Of a stretch of 64,000 bases of DNA, positions 27,396 through 34,623 are shown piece by piece. Each line of letters starts with the position of its first letter. The first letter of the stretch is position 1. A program made the translations under genes and the position numbers. Source of the stretch: JABDMH01 sp965222645. Its GTDB lineage: Bacteria > Bacteroidota > Bacteroidia > Chitinophagales > Saprospiraceae. The stretch is from the NCBI GenBank assembly GCA_965222645.1, contig OZ244968.1:5642001-5706000 (forward strand), written 5' to 3'. The notes under the pieces were generated by a model that was not told the DNA's origin, ran no database searches, and worked only from the letters and a program-made list of their open reading frames with translations.

Positions 27396-28745
27396 CTATT
27401 GCAAAACAAACTTAACCCCGGTGCTTACAATATAAGAAGTGAAGGTAGTATTGCGATCGTACTTGTAAAATCTGAGATCAATACTTTTTAGGCCTAGCTT
27501 CCAAAGATGGGTTTGAGTCAGGATATCCGTGTAGCTTACTCCAAAACCGTATTGGTTTGACTTATAATCAGATAAATCATGATCTGAGGTATAGAATTCC
27601 TGGCTGGAATGTGTTTGTTCATAGGAGCCGAAGTAATCGGCCGACGTCTGATCGTAGATGCGATACGAAGGATACAGTGTAAACTTGCTCCCGATTTTGA
27701 TAGGTAGCTCTATACTTGCCGTATAAGACTTTATGCCCCAGTCATCAAAGTAGTATCTCACAAACGACCGTGCAGTGAGCCATTCGCTGAAATAATAATG
27801 CAATCTGCCACCCATTGCTATCTTCTGTCTGGAATCCGGAAGACGCTCGATGTCATCCGCCAAATGAAAATTTTCGATAAAGGAATCCGGCACATCAGCA
27901 AAGTATACGCGTTGGAACGGAGTGGATAATAATCCCTTCTGAAGTACAAAGTCTGCCGCAAAAGATCCTTGTAGATTTTTCGACAAAATTTGTGAGAAGC
28001 CCAGACCAATCGAAAATGAGTTTCTGGCATTTGCTGACAGCGGCGTAAAAGAGGGGTTGTAATTTATATTGCCCTTTATCGTGTATTTATTAATATCAAA
28101 ATCTTCTTCGTCTTCTTCGTCCTCACTACCCCTTCCTGTTGGTCTTAGTTCAGCAGGATATATTAAGGACCACGAATCAAAATAGGCCGATCCTCTAAAG
28201 CTGATTTCCGTATTTTTTTCATTGAATAAATGAGTAAAACCTCCATTGAGTCCTATGGAAGTATAATCGTATTCATTAGAAAAAGAAAGCCCTGCACTAT
28301 ATATTTTGTTTCTGTCATCTGAGCTGTGAGATAAACTGCCGGCGATGCTGGTCCAGACATCACTTGTCGACTCACCAGAACTTGCGATGAATGGATCAGC
28401 AAGATCACTGTCAAATGGATTCACATTACCTGAGGACGCCGATGTATATGCAGATACTCCCGCATCAATTGTCAAAACGTCATCATCGCTTAGCGGTATT
28501 GAGATTATGACGGTCCCAGTCAGATCCTCCAGTCGCTCTGTACCAATTCCACCCGTTACGGCGGCATTATCACCGTCTTGGGAATAATAACTATTTAAGA
28601 AGTCGAGTTCGGCAACTTCTAGAACTCGTTTTTTGTAAACTTGTTCTTGTTCTTCCTGGGAAAACGATGACTGAGCAAAAAGCGTCAGTAGCAGGACGCC
28701 CAAAAAATATTTTATCTTTTTCAATTTATTTAATTGCATCCACAT
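27396..28745 (-). CDS. DUF3570 outer-membrane beta-barrel-like protein
   Basis: A 449-residue protein with a signal peptide (IKYFLGVLLLTLFAQSSFSQ) and alternating beta-strand pattern to the C-terminus, matching DUF3570. Typical phrases are LDFLNSYYSQDGDNAAVTGGIGTERLEDL near the N-terminus, and SFSIGLGFSQILSKNLQGSFAADF and LTARSFVRYYFDDWGIKSYTASIELP later. It probably forms an outer-membrane barrel. Its start overlaps the end of the DUF4266 gene by up to 16 bases, so translation is coupled. It is the last gene of the Trx-ApbE-DUF4266-DUF3570 operon, a combination known from flavinylation-associated clusters. Confidence 0.9.
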   Translation of the reverse strand: MWMQLNKLKKIKYFLGVLLLTLFAQSSFSQEEQEQVYKKRVLEVAELDFLNSYYSQDGDNAAVTGGIGTERLEDLTGTVIISIPLSDDDVLTIDAGVSAYTSASSGNVNPFDSDLADPFIASSGESTSDVWTSIAGSLSHSSDDRNKIYSAGLSFSNEYDYTSIGLNGGFTHLFNEKNTEISFRGSAYFDSWSLIYPAELRPTGRGSEDEEDEEDFDINKYTIKGNINYNPSFTPLSANARNSFSIGLGFSQILSKNLQGSFAADFVLQKGLLSTPFQRVYFADVPDSFIENFHLADDIERLPDSRQKIAMGGRLHYYFSEWLTARSFVRYYFDDWGIKSYTASIELPIKIGSKFTLYPSYRIYDQTSADYFGSYEQTHSSQEFYTSDHDLSDYKSNQYGFGVSYTDILTQTHLWKLGLKSIDLRFYKYDRNTTFTSYIVSTGVKFVLQ

Positions 28746-28942
28746 CCGCCTCCTGTTTTGCCGCCGTTGGCTCCAGATGATGCCTCTCTATACGAGTGGA
28801 CTATCAAAATATTTTTTGCACATTTTTTTTCCGTTAGCACCATGTCGGGATCATTGATATTCACCTTTTCATACTCCTTGACAACAACGCAAGAAGAAAA
28901 TAAAATCATTACGGTCAGTACTGTTGCCAACGTATTTCTCAT
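28730..28942 (-). CDS. DUF4266 small lipoprotein
   Basis: A 70-residue lipoprotein: lipobox LFSSC at about residue 18, then EYEKVNINDPDMVLTEKKC, and a Gly-rich tail ending GGGCGCN, which is the hallmark of DUF4266. The segment EASSGAN just before the tail has some likeness to the ApbE flavinylation consensus (D-x-x-S/T-G-A-T/S), but it lacks both the usual acid and the final Thr/Ser. The gene overlaps ApbE by four bases and DUF3570 by about 16. Its product is probably anchored to the outer membrane and partners the DUF3570 barrel; the paired C-terminal cysteines suggest a redox or metal role (inference). Confidence 0.88.
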   Translation of the reverse strand: MRNTLATVLTVMILFSSCVVVKEYEKVNINDPDMVLTEKKCAKNILIVHSYREASSGANGGKTGGGCGCN

Positions 28943-29922
28943 CCCTCTGTGTCTAGTTGAATATTTGTAGAAAGGTGAATGCCTCCCGTATCATCAATAA
29001 TTATGCATTCGACCTGTGGTAATTGGTTAACTCGATTCAATCCGGTATCAATGCCCAAAACGAAGACCGAGGTTGCCAGGGCATCAGCCAGTTCGGCCTT
29101 GGAAGCAAAAACCGTCACGCTCAGAATACCTGATGCTGGATAACCTGTTCTGGGATTTATGATATGCGCATAGCGCTTGCCATCGAATTCAACATATTTT
29201 TCATAATTCCCGGAAGTGACGACCGCGCCATTGTGAATTGGAAGCAATCCAAAGGATTTTTTCTTGTCCAAAGGATTTGTGATGGCTACCTTCCATTCCT
29301 GACCATTGGGTTTTGTGCCCCAGGTATTCATATCACCGGAAGCATTTATAATACCGGACATGATGCCCTTTGATCTGAGGAGTTCTTTGGCTTTGTCTGC
29401 CGCGTATCCTTTACCGATAGCTCCAAACCCGATTTTCATTCCCTTTTTCTCGAGGAACACAGTCGTGTCTCTTCTATTCAGTCGAATGCGCTTGTAATCA
29501 ATGTATTTTACAGATGCCTCCACAGCCTCCGCACTCGGCATTTCCATCATTGATCCATCAAATTTCCAGATCTTATCGATGGATGCATAACTAATATCAA
29601 ACGCACCATCCGTGAGTTGAGATATACGGAGCGCGCGCTCTATTAGATCAAACAGCTCTTGATCAACCTTTACCGGTAGAACTCCGGCATTTGCATTAAT
29701 TTTTGAGGTTTGAGAATTGGCATCCCAGGAGGATATCAGTTTTTCAATTCTTTTTATTTCGTTAATCGCGGTGTCAATATAATTGTTACCTTCTATCCTG
29801 TCACTTGCTACAACTACAATCTCAAAATTACACCCCATCAGCTGGAGCGATCGCTTATAAGGTTGCTGGCTCCAGCACAAGATTGGAAAAAGAAATAGTA
29901 ATATAAGACGGGTGGGCTTCAA
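28939..29922 (-). CDS. apbE: FAD:protein FMN transferase (ApbE)
   Basis: A 327-residue ApbE-family enzyme that covalently attaches FMN from FAD to a Thr/Ser of extracytoplasmic proteins. Signal-like N-terminus (LILLFLFPILCWSQ). Family motifs: MGCNFEIVVVA, SSWDANSQTSKINANAG, DGAFDISYASIDKIWKF, IGFGAIGKGYAADKAKELL, INASGDMNTWG, and the metal-binding end HIINPRTGYPASGILSVTVFA with ADALATSVFVLG. It starts with TTG one base after the stop of the thioredoxin gene, and overlaps DUF4266 by four bases. In this operon the likely acceptor is a neighbouring exported protein, but no canonical flavinylation motif stands out. Confidence 0.93.
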   Translation of the reverse strand: MKPTRLILLFLFPILCWSQQPYKRSLQLMGCNFEIVVVASDRIEGNNYIDTAINEIKRIEKLISSWDANSQTSKINANAGVLPVKVDQELFDLIERALRISQLTDGAFDISYASIDKIWKFDGSMMEMPSAEAVEASVKYIDYKRIRLNRRDTTVFLEKKGMKIGFGAIGKGYAADKAKELLRSKGIMSGIINASGDMNTWGTKPNGQEWKVAITNPLDKKKSFGLLPIHNGAVVTSGNYEKYVEFDGKRYAHIINPRTGYPASGILSVTVFASKAELADALATSVFVLGIDTGLNRVNQLPQVECIIIDDTGGIHLSTNIQLDTEG

Positions 29923-29923
29923 T

Positions 29924-30364
29924 TTACTTTATGAATGAATTTAATTCTTCAATATATGCCATTGGTGTTTTTTTCTTGTAACCCGTCTTTCCAAGTACAT
30001 TGCCATCCTCATCCAGGACTACTGCCAATGGAAAGATTCCTTCTTTGTTGTATCTCTCTGCCAATTCCGCATTGGATTGGGCTTGCTCTTTTGGCAATGC
30101 ATTTTTTTTACGTCTGGGGAAATCTGCCTTCAACATCACATAATTTTCGGCAGCAAAGGACTTAAAAATCTCAGTGCTCCAGACTTCTTTATCTAATTTG
30201 ATACACGGAGCACACCAATCGCTGCCCTGGAACACAATAATTATCGGTTGTTCCTTTTCAGCAGCGATCTTTTTACAGTGATTAAGGTCGAATTGCCACT
30301 CCTGGGAGAGCGAAATCTTAAACCCGCCAAGGACTATCAAAATGAGCAGGGGAAATCTAAGCAT
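29924..30364 (-). CDS. Exported thioredoxin-family protein
   Basis: A 146-residue thioredoxin-like protein with a signal peptide (LLILIVLGGFKISLS). The redox pair is in SDWCAPCIKLDKEVW (CxxC at about residues 58-61), followed by VMLKADFPRRKK and a cis-Pro region GIFPLAVVLDEDGNVLG. It corresponds to the thioredoxin_7 type often encoded with ApbE and DUF4266/DUF3570. The ATG at 30364 is preferred to a TTG at 30403. It is the first gene of the operon, with ApbE starting one base after its stop. It probably keeps the cysteine pairs of operon partners reduced in the periplasm. Confidence 0.9.
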   Translation of the reverse strand: MLRFPLLILIVLGGFKISLSQEWQFDLNHCKKIAAEKEQPIIIVFQGSDWCAPCIKLDKEVWSTEIFKSFAAENYVMLKADFPRRKKNALPKEQAQSNAELAERYNKEGIFPLAVVLDEDGNVLGKTGYKKKTPMAYIEELNSFIK

Positions 30365-30806
30365 TTCTTTTTTTATATTTAAGCAACGTTGATACTTTGT
30401 CAATTATTATTTTTGGGAAATTACAGAGTGTTTAAATTGATTCTGAAAGTAAGGATTGCCCAGTTAAGGAATTAGTTGCTAAATCTTATAGAGCCTATAA
30501 CTCAATTCCCTGGGGACACTACATTTAGCACTTGTCAGTGATGTTGCTTGGAGGATATAATTTGGACTCATATTAGAACGAGTAAGTCAGTTCTTTATTT
30601 TGCAACGTGATTTTTTTTACAATGGAAAGGCACTCGATGAATGTTTTTCCCTTCACTTATAGGATAAAAGAAAGTGTTTCGAATAGTACGAGATCTTAAT
30701 TTGGTGGTCGAAGGACTGACTCACTGAGGATTTCGATTCACATGAATAAGATGACCTTAAGTGGAGCGGGGATAAGGACTTTTGTTTGCGTTTTAAGTTC
30801 GTGTAA
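30365..30806. other. Intergenic region without recognisable gene
   Basis: About 440 bases between the thioredoxin start and the end of the ankyrin/PD40 gene, both leftward. It must contain the promoter of the thioredoxin-ApbE operon. Stop codons are dense in all frames and I recognise no RNA, repeat or gene remnant. Confidence 0.5.
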
Positions 30807-32204
30807 TCATCGCAGATATGCTTTTTTTTTGATTTGATCTATTAGATCTGTCCCTACCCAGTAGATATCTTGATTCCTTGTAAAAAATAAATACCTGCCG
30901 TCCTTTGTGACGAATGGGCAATATTCATATTGAGCAGAATTTATCTTTTTACCCAGGTTAATTGCCGGTTTCCACGTTTCGTCATTATTTTTAAAACTGA
31001 TATATAAATCTCCCTGTCCGAAACCTCCTACTCGAGTGGAACAAAATATCATATAATCTTCAACAGGAGAAATAAAAACATCTGCTTCATATTCATCTGA
31101 ATTTACAGATTGACTCAGGGCTACAGGTTTTTGAAAATGACCACCAATTTGCTTTGAATAGTAGATATCGTAATCTCGTCTCATCCTTCCATCAGATGCT
31201 TTCACATTTGATGAGAAATACATTGTTCCCTCATTGGTGAAAGAAATATAGTATTCATTATTAGCTGAGTTGACATTGAAACCTGCATTGTGAGGCTCTG
31301 ACCACCCATCATCTTCTTTTTGTACGTACCAAATGTCGATATCCTTAGGCTCCCCCATACCATCTAATGCTCTGTCAGAAATAAAGTACAATTTCTTTTC
31401 ATCATTCGAAAGAAAAGGGTCATTGTAGCTATAAAGTTTATGTGTGAGAACAGTTTTGGGTTTGCTCCACCGGTTATCTTTCATTCTGGAACAACGTATT
31501 TCATTCCTGCCATTTACATCCACACCATAGTAAAATTCGGTTCCGTCTGCATTAAAAATAGAGCCAAATTCAGATTCCTCCGTCGAAATAAAATTGGGAG
31601 CAAACAAACTTGGTTCGTACTTCTGACATTGCTGACCCATGTACTCCCCATTGCAACTAATCACCCGAATCTTGGTCGTATCTGCCCCTGATGAAATCAG
31701 CTCCGTATAAATTTCTTTTGCCTCTATTCTCCTGGCAATTTCAACAGGTGTACTACCCCTTGAATTCGGTGTATTTAGTTCTACTCCCTGATCAATTATT
31801 CTCTTGACAGCCGCTGGGTTGCGCTTCAAGATTGCCGTTTCTAGAAGTGAATTGGAGTATTTATCTACCCAAGTCCTGCTCTTCTGGAGGCCAACAAGAG
31901 TATCCAACAATGCGAGTCTCTCAAAATGGATAGCGATATGCATTGGCGTCTTCCCTTCCAGGTCCTCCAGATTTGGATTTATTCCGTTCTCAACTAGATA
32001 ATTGAATACCATGTCTTGATTGCAAATAATCGACCAATGAAGTAGTGACCTCCCCCTGTCATCTTTGATGTTGATGGAATTAGATGCCAGAAGACTATCC
32101 AGAGAAGCCAGATTTCCCCTGCAGGCGGTCCTAAATATATCTTGAGCCGAAGTACCTAGAGTACTCATGAATAGAATGAATGCTATGATCACTATATTCT
32201 TCAT
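30807..32204 (-). CDS. Ankyrin-repeat plus PD40 (TolB-like propeller) exported protein
   Basis: A 465-residue exported protein with a signal peptide (IVIIAFILFMSTLGTSAQ). Residues about 25-190 are four or five ankyrin repeats (KDDRGRSLLHWSIICNQ, LEDLEGKTPMHIAIHFE, NSRGSTPVEIARRIEA). Residues about 210-460 contain PD40/WD40-like beta-propeller blades (EFGSIFNADGTEFYYG, DPFLSNDEKKLYFISDR, SFTNEGTMYFSSN, VFISPVEDYMIFCSTR, PFVTKDGRYLFFTRN). This combination places two protein-interaction folds in the periplasm. It lacks a C-terminal OmpA-type peptidoglycan anchor. Function unknown; monocistronic. Confidence 0.83.
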   Translation of the reverse strand: MKNIVIIAFILFMSTLGTSAQDIFRTACRGNLASLDSLLASNSINIKDDRGRSLLHWSIICNQDMVFNYLVENGINPNLEDLEGKTPMHIAIHFERLALLDTLVGLQKSRTWVDKYSNSLLETAILKRNPAAVKRIIDQGVELNTPNSRGSTPVEIARRIEAKEIYTELISSGADTTKIRVISCNGEYMGQQCQKYEPSLFAPNFISTEESEFGSIFNADGTEFYYGVDVNGRNEIRCSRMKDNRWSKPKTVLTHKLYSYNDPFLSNDEKKLYFISDRALDGMGEPKDIDIWYVQKEDDGWSEPHNAGFNVNSANNEYYISFTNEGTMYFSSNVKASDGRMRRDYDIYYSKQIGGHFQKPVALSQSVNSDEYEADVFISPVEDYMIFCSTRVGGFGQGDLYISFKNNDETWKPAINLGKKINSAQYEYCPFVTKDGRYLFFTRNQDIYWVGTDLIDQIKKKAYLR

Positions 32205-32399
32205 TGTAGACCATGATGGACGACCCCTAAAAACGAGATGGCCTGATACAAGTTCCGTGGAATGTCATCAGTGCTAACCCATGTTCGCCACATACACTTG
32301 GTTGAATGTAAAATAAAACTATTTCAAAACACAGGATTAAGAACCACAAATAGTTTGATGTAGCGGTACATTTCAAATCCGAATTGAACGAATATCTTA

Positions 32400-32414
32400 T
32401 CCGGCCAGGCCGGA
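32400..32414. repeat. GC-rich perfect palindrome
   Basis: TCCGGCC and GGCCGGA flank a single A, giving 7-bp perfect arms. It lies between the ankyrin gene start and the stop of the ferritin-like gene (32482), on the downstream side of the latter. There is no adjoining T-run, so it is not a typical terminator. Confidence 0.4.
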
Positions 32415-32481
32415 AAGCACGACACTGCAAGCCCAGTTGCCCAGCAAAACATTGAAGCATAACCATGAAAAGGAGGACCAT

Positions 32482-33216
32482 CTATATTGCCATCGACATT
32501 CTGGGAGTGGAGTAAATATACTTGAGCGTAGAAAAGAATTTATAGGACATCTTCCTGATGAAACCAGACCTGGAAATATTGCCGGCAAGAAAGACTCTAT
32601 AATGTCCTAACCAAACAGCGTGAATGGTTAGAAAAAAGAGAATTCCGTAAAGACCCACAGTGAATGCCCTGTTGTATACATTCTTATTATTAAAGATTAC
32701 GTATAGTCTTTCGTTTTGAAACTTGATATGGTGTGCTTCATCCAAAAGTATATCAGTGCAAATTTCTTTGAGTAATTTGCATTGAGTGGCATCATGCATA
32801 GCTTTGTAAAATATTTGAGCTGCACTTTCCACGATGATAACTGAAATGGTCCATAGCTCCATGCTCGTATTGAAGTATCGAACAAATCTAAAAAGTGAAT
32901 CACCCCAATCCTTATGTTTTCTCGGATGCCCTAGTAGGTCAATATACTTTCCGAGATTGCTTCCGTGTTTTTGTTCTTCCTTGATGAATAACTGGACGGC
33001 CGTAAGATAGTTGGGATCATTTATCTTATCAGAGTAGATTATTGCTGCCTTCAGGAGATGTCGACCATCACTGGTTTCCCCCAGCTGCCATGCCCTTAGT
33101 GAGGGTAGCACTTCTCTTTCATCTGATTTTGAGAGACTGGGAGTTAGATGCCAATTAATTCTTTCTCTAGTGAGATTTTGTCGAAAGTGATTTATCCAGA
33201 ATGTTGTTGTGTTCAT
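32482..33216 (-). CDS. Ferritin-like diiron-type protein with C-terminal membrane segment
   Basis: A 244-residue, mostly helical protein. Two iron-type motifs are visible: an ExxH in FIKEEQKHGSNL (about residues 75-86) and DEAHHIKFQNERL (about 160-172), with an intervening Glu in SVIIVESAAQIFYKAMHD. This is the four-helix ferritin-like carboxylate arrangement. After the bundle comes a hydrophobic helix (FTVGLYGILFFLTIHAVWLGHY) and a basic tail, so it is probably a membrane-attached diiron oxidase or hydroxylase-type protein rather than an iron store. The ATG at 33216 is preferred to a GTG at 33240. No partner gene is evident. Confidence 0.72.
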   Translation of the reverse strand: MNTTTFWINHFRQNLTRERINWHLTPSLSKSDEREVLPSLRAWQLGETSDGRHLLKAAIIYSDKINDPNYLTAVQLFIKEEQKHGSNLGKYIDLLGHPRKHKDWGDSLFRFVRYFNTSMELWTISVIIVESAAQIFYKAMHDATQCKLLKEICTDILLDEAHHIKFQNERLYVIFNNKNVYNRAFTVGLYGILFFLTIHAVWLGHYRVFLAGNISRSGFIRKMSYKFFSTLKYIYSTPRMSMAI

Positions 33217-33835
33217 TATGCGGTATCTTTTAGTAAACACGATTTGCGAGCACTCTGCCGAGTTAATGATTCTTGCCCGGACTCAGGGTGTAGCTGCAAT
33301 GTGTCATTTCAATGCTGATCATATAACGTTTCCGGATAAGATTCAGTATGAGTTGCAGATGGCTGAAGACCATGAAAAAGTATTGAGGATGGGTTAAGGG
33401 CAGGTGAACCTAGATGTTAATACTTTTTAGTTCAGACATTACATTCTTGTATCTCCAAATCCTGAGGGCAGCATGTTCCAAACTTGGCGATGACATGACT
33501 TGGAAGAGCAGGAGACAGATCACATGTCATTAATTCAGCTTTTTAAGGAACAATTCAGTCTTTTCTTTCCCGGATCGGCTAGAGATGCAATTCGATTGCT
33601 CATCCGAAGGAAACAGGCTAGATCCGTCTAAAGTGCATTTTTTTCATCGATGGCAAGAAAATCATATCTAACACATTATCAGAAAATAAAACGACAACAA
33701 ACGACAATATATGCTTAGAAACGAATCTAAATATTTATTAACCGAATAATAGTACTGCTTCACTTGACCTTTGTGACATCATCTAATGGTGATGTTCGAA
33801 AACTTATTCGCAAATCTTTAAAACACGCATTAAAA
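33217..33835. other. Intergenic region between ferritin-like gene and ssb
   Basis: About 620 bases between divergent genes. Short open stretches exist (33209-33397 and 33524-33631, plus strand) but neither resembles a known protein. The bases nearest ssb are A/T-rich and include the doubled string ACGACAACAAACGACAA near 33690. No RNA gene is recognised. Promoters for both flanking genes should lie here. Confidence 0.45.
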
Positions 33836-34186
33836 ATGAGAAATCTAGTAAACAAGGTACAATTGATCGGGCATCTCGGTCGCGACGTCGAAGTAACAGA
33901 AATAGGGGAGGGCAAGAGGGTGGCCAAAACTACGCTAGCCACAAATTCGTTCTATCGCAATAAAGCGGGTGACCGGATCGAATCCACAGATTGGCATTTT
34001 TTAGTCGCCTGGGGTAAAACTGCTGAACGGCTTACGGCTATGGGTAGAAAAGGTATTAAGCTCCTTATCAATGGTAGGCTTTCCTCCAAGAGTTATGAGA
34101 ATAAGGAAGGAATCAAAAAGTATGTTACGGAGATAGTCATCGATGAATTTATGGTGATGTCACCCAAAGCCGAGACTCCATTTTGA
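33836..34186 (+). CDS. ssb: Single-stranded DNA-binding protein
   Basis: A 116-residue OB-fold protein. Family pattern: NLVNKVQLIGHLGRDVEV at the N-terminus, TTLATNSFYRNKAG, STDWHFLVAWGKTAERL and KLLINGRLSSKSYENKEG. The frame is open upstream to 33764, but the ATG at 33836 begins exactly where SSB proteins start. The usual acidic C-terminal tail that recruits repair proteins (ending DDDIPF-like) is absent, with the protein ending PKAETPF; a terminal Pro-Phe-like feature is only partly kept. This suggests an accessory SSB rather than the sole housekeeping copy. Confidence 0.9.
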   Translation: MRNLVNKVQLIGHLGRDVEVTEIGEGKRVAKTTLATNSFYRNKAGDRIESTDWHFLVAWGKTAERLTAMGRKGIKLLINGRLSSKSYENKEGIKKYVTEIVIDEFMVMSPKAETPF

Positions 34187-34623
34187 TCTCGAGAATTTTA
34201 AGAACAAGCAGGATGGGTGGGCTAAGACTTCTAATGGTCCACTCACCCTGTTGGTCTTGGGGTGTTGCACAAATGGCTGTTCCTTCAGCTATCATCCTCG
34301 CCCTCGTGATAATCGACATCTCCCTTACCCAATTTAATTCATCGACATCGGCTATGGGATGAGTTATTAATCTTGCCGCGGTGTAAGATAAGGACTAACA
34401 TCTATTTAACAGATCTTGCACAAATCACGTCAGATTAGCATGTGTTGTAACATTTGTGATGACACTTACTATAAGCATGAGTGTAACCATAAATCACCGG
34501 CAAGTCCAACGCTTCAGTAGAGGAATTGCAGTTAGTCCGATTCCTGCATTATTGACTGTCCCACCTAAAATCACTATCTTACTTTTGTCCAAATGAATTG
34601 AGCATCTCCGATTCCAGTTTATT
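34187..34623. other. Intergenic region after ssb with one hairpin
   Basis: About 440 bases between ssb and the cyclase gene. It contains a hairpin at 34209-34250 described separately, and otherwise no gene, RNA or repeat that I recognise. Confidence 0.45.
34209..34250 (+). repeat. Imperfect 12-bp inverted repeat downstream of ssb
   Basis: CAGGATGGGTGG at 34209-34220 can pair with CCACTCACCCTG at 34239-34250, with one A-C mismatch and one G-U pair around an 18-base loop. It lies 20 bases after the ssb stop and could end that transcript, but no T-run follows directly. Confidence 0.4.

Noticed and set aside
32227..32588. Two overlapping minus-strand frames of 63-84 codons around 32.2-32.6 kb
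   Set aside because: Composition is unlike a real protein and they overlap the end of the ferritin-like gene; treated as shadows.
33209..33397. 62-codon plus-strand frame after the ferritin-like gene start
   Set aside because: It begins inside the opposite gene's start region, has no recognisable family and no leader typical of the neighbours; probably chance.
33524..33631. 35-codon plus-strand frame (MSLIQLFKEQFSLFF...) upstream of ssb
   Set aside because: Too short and without homology that I can recognise; frame conservation would be needed.
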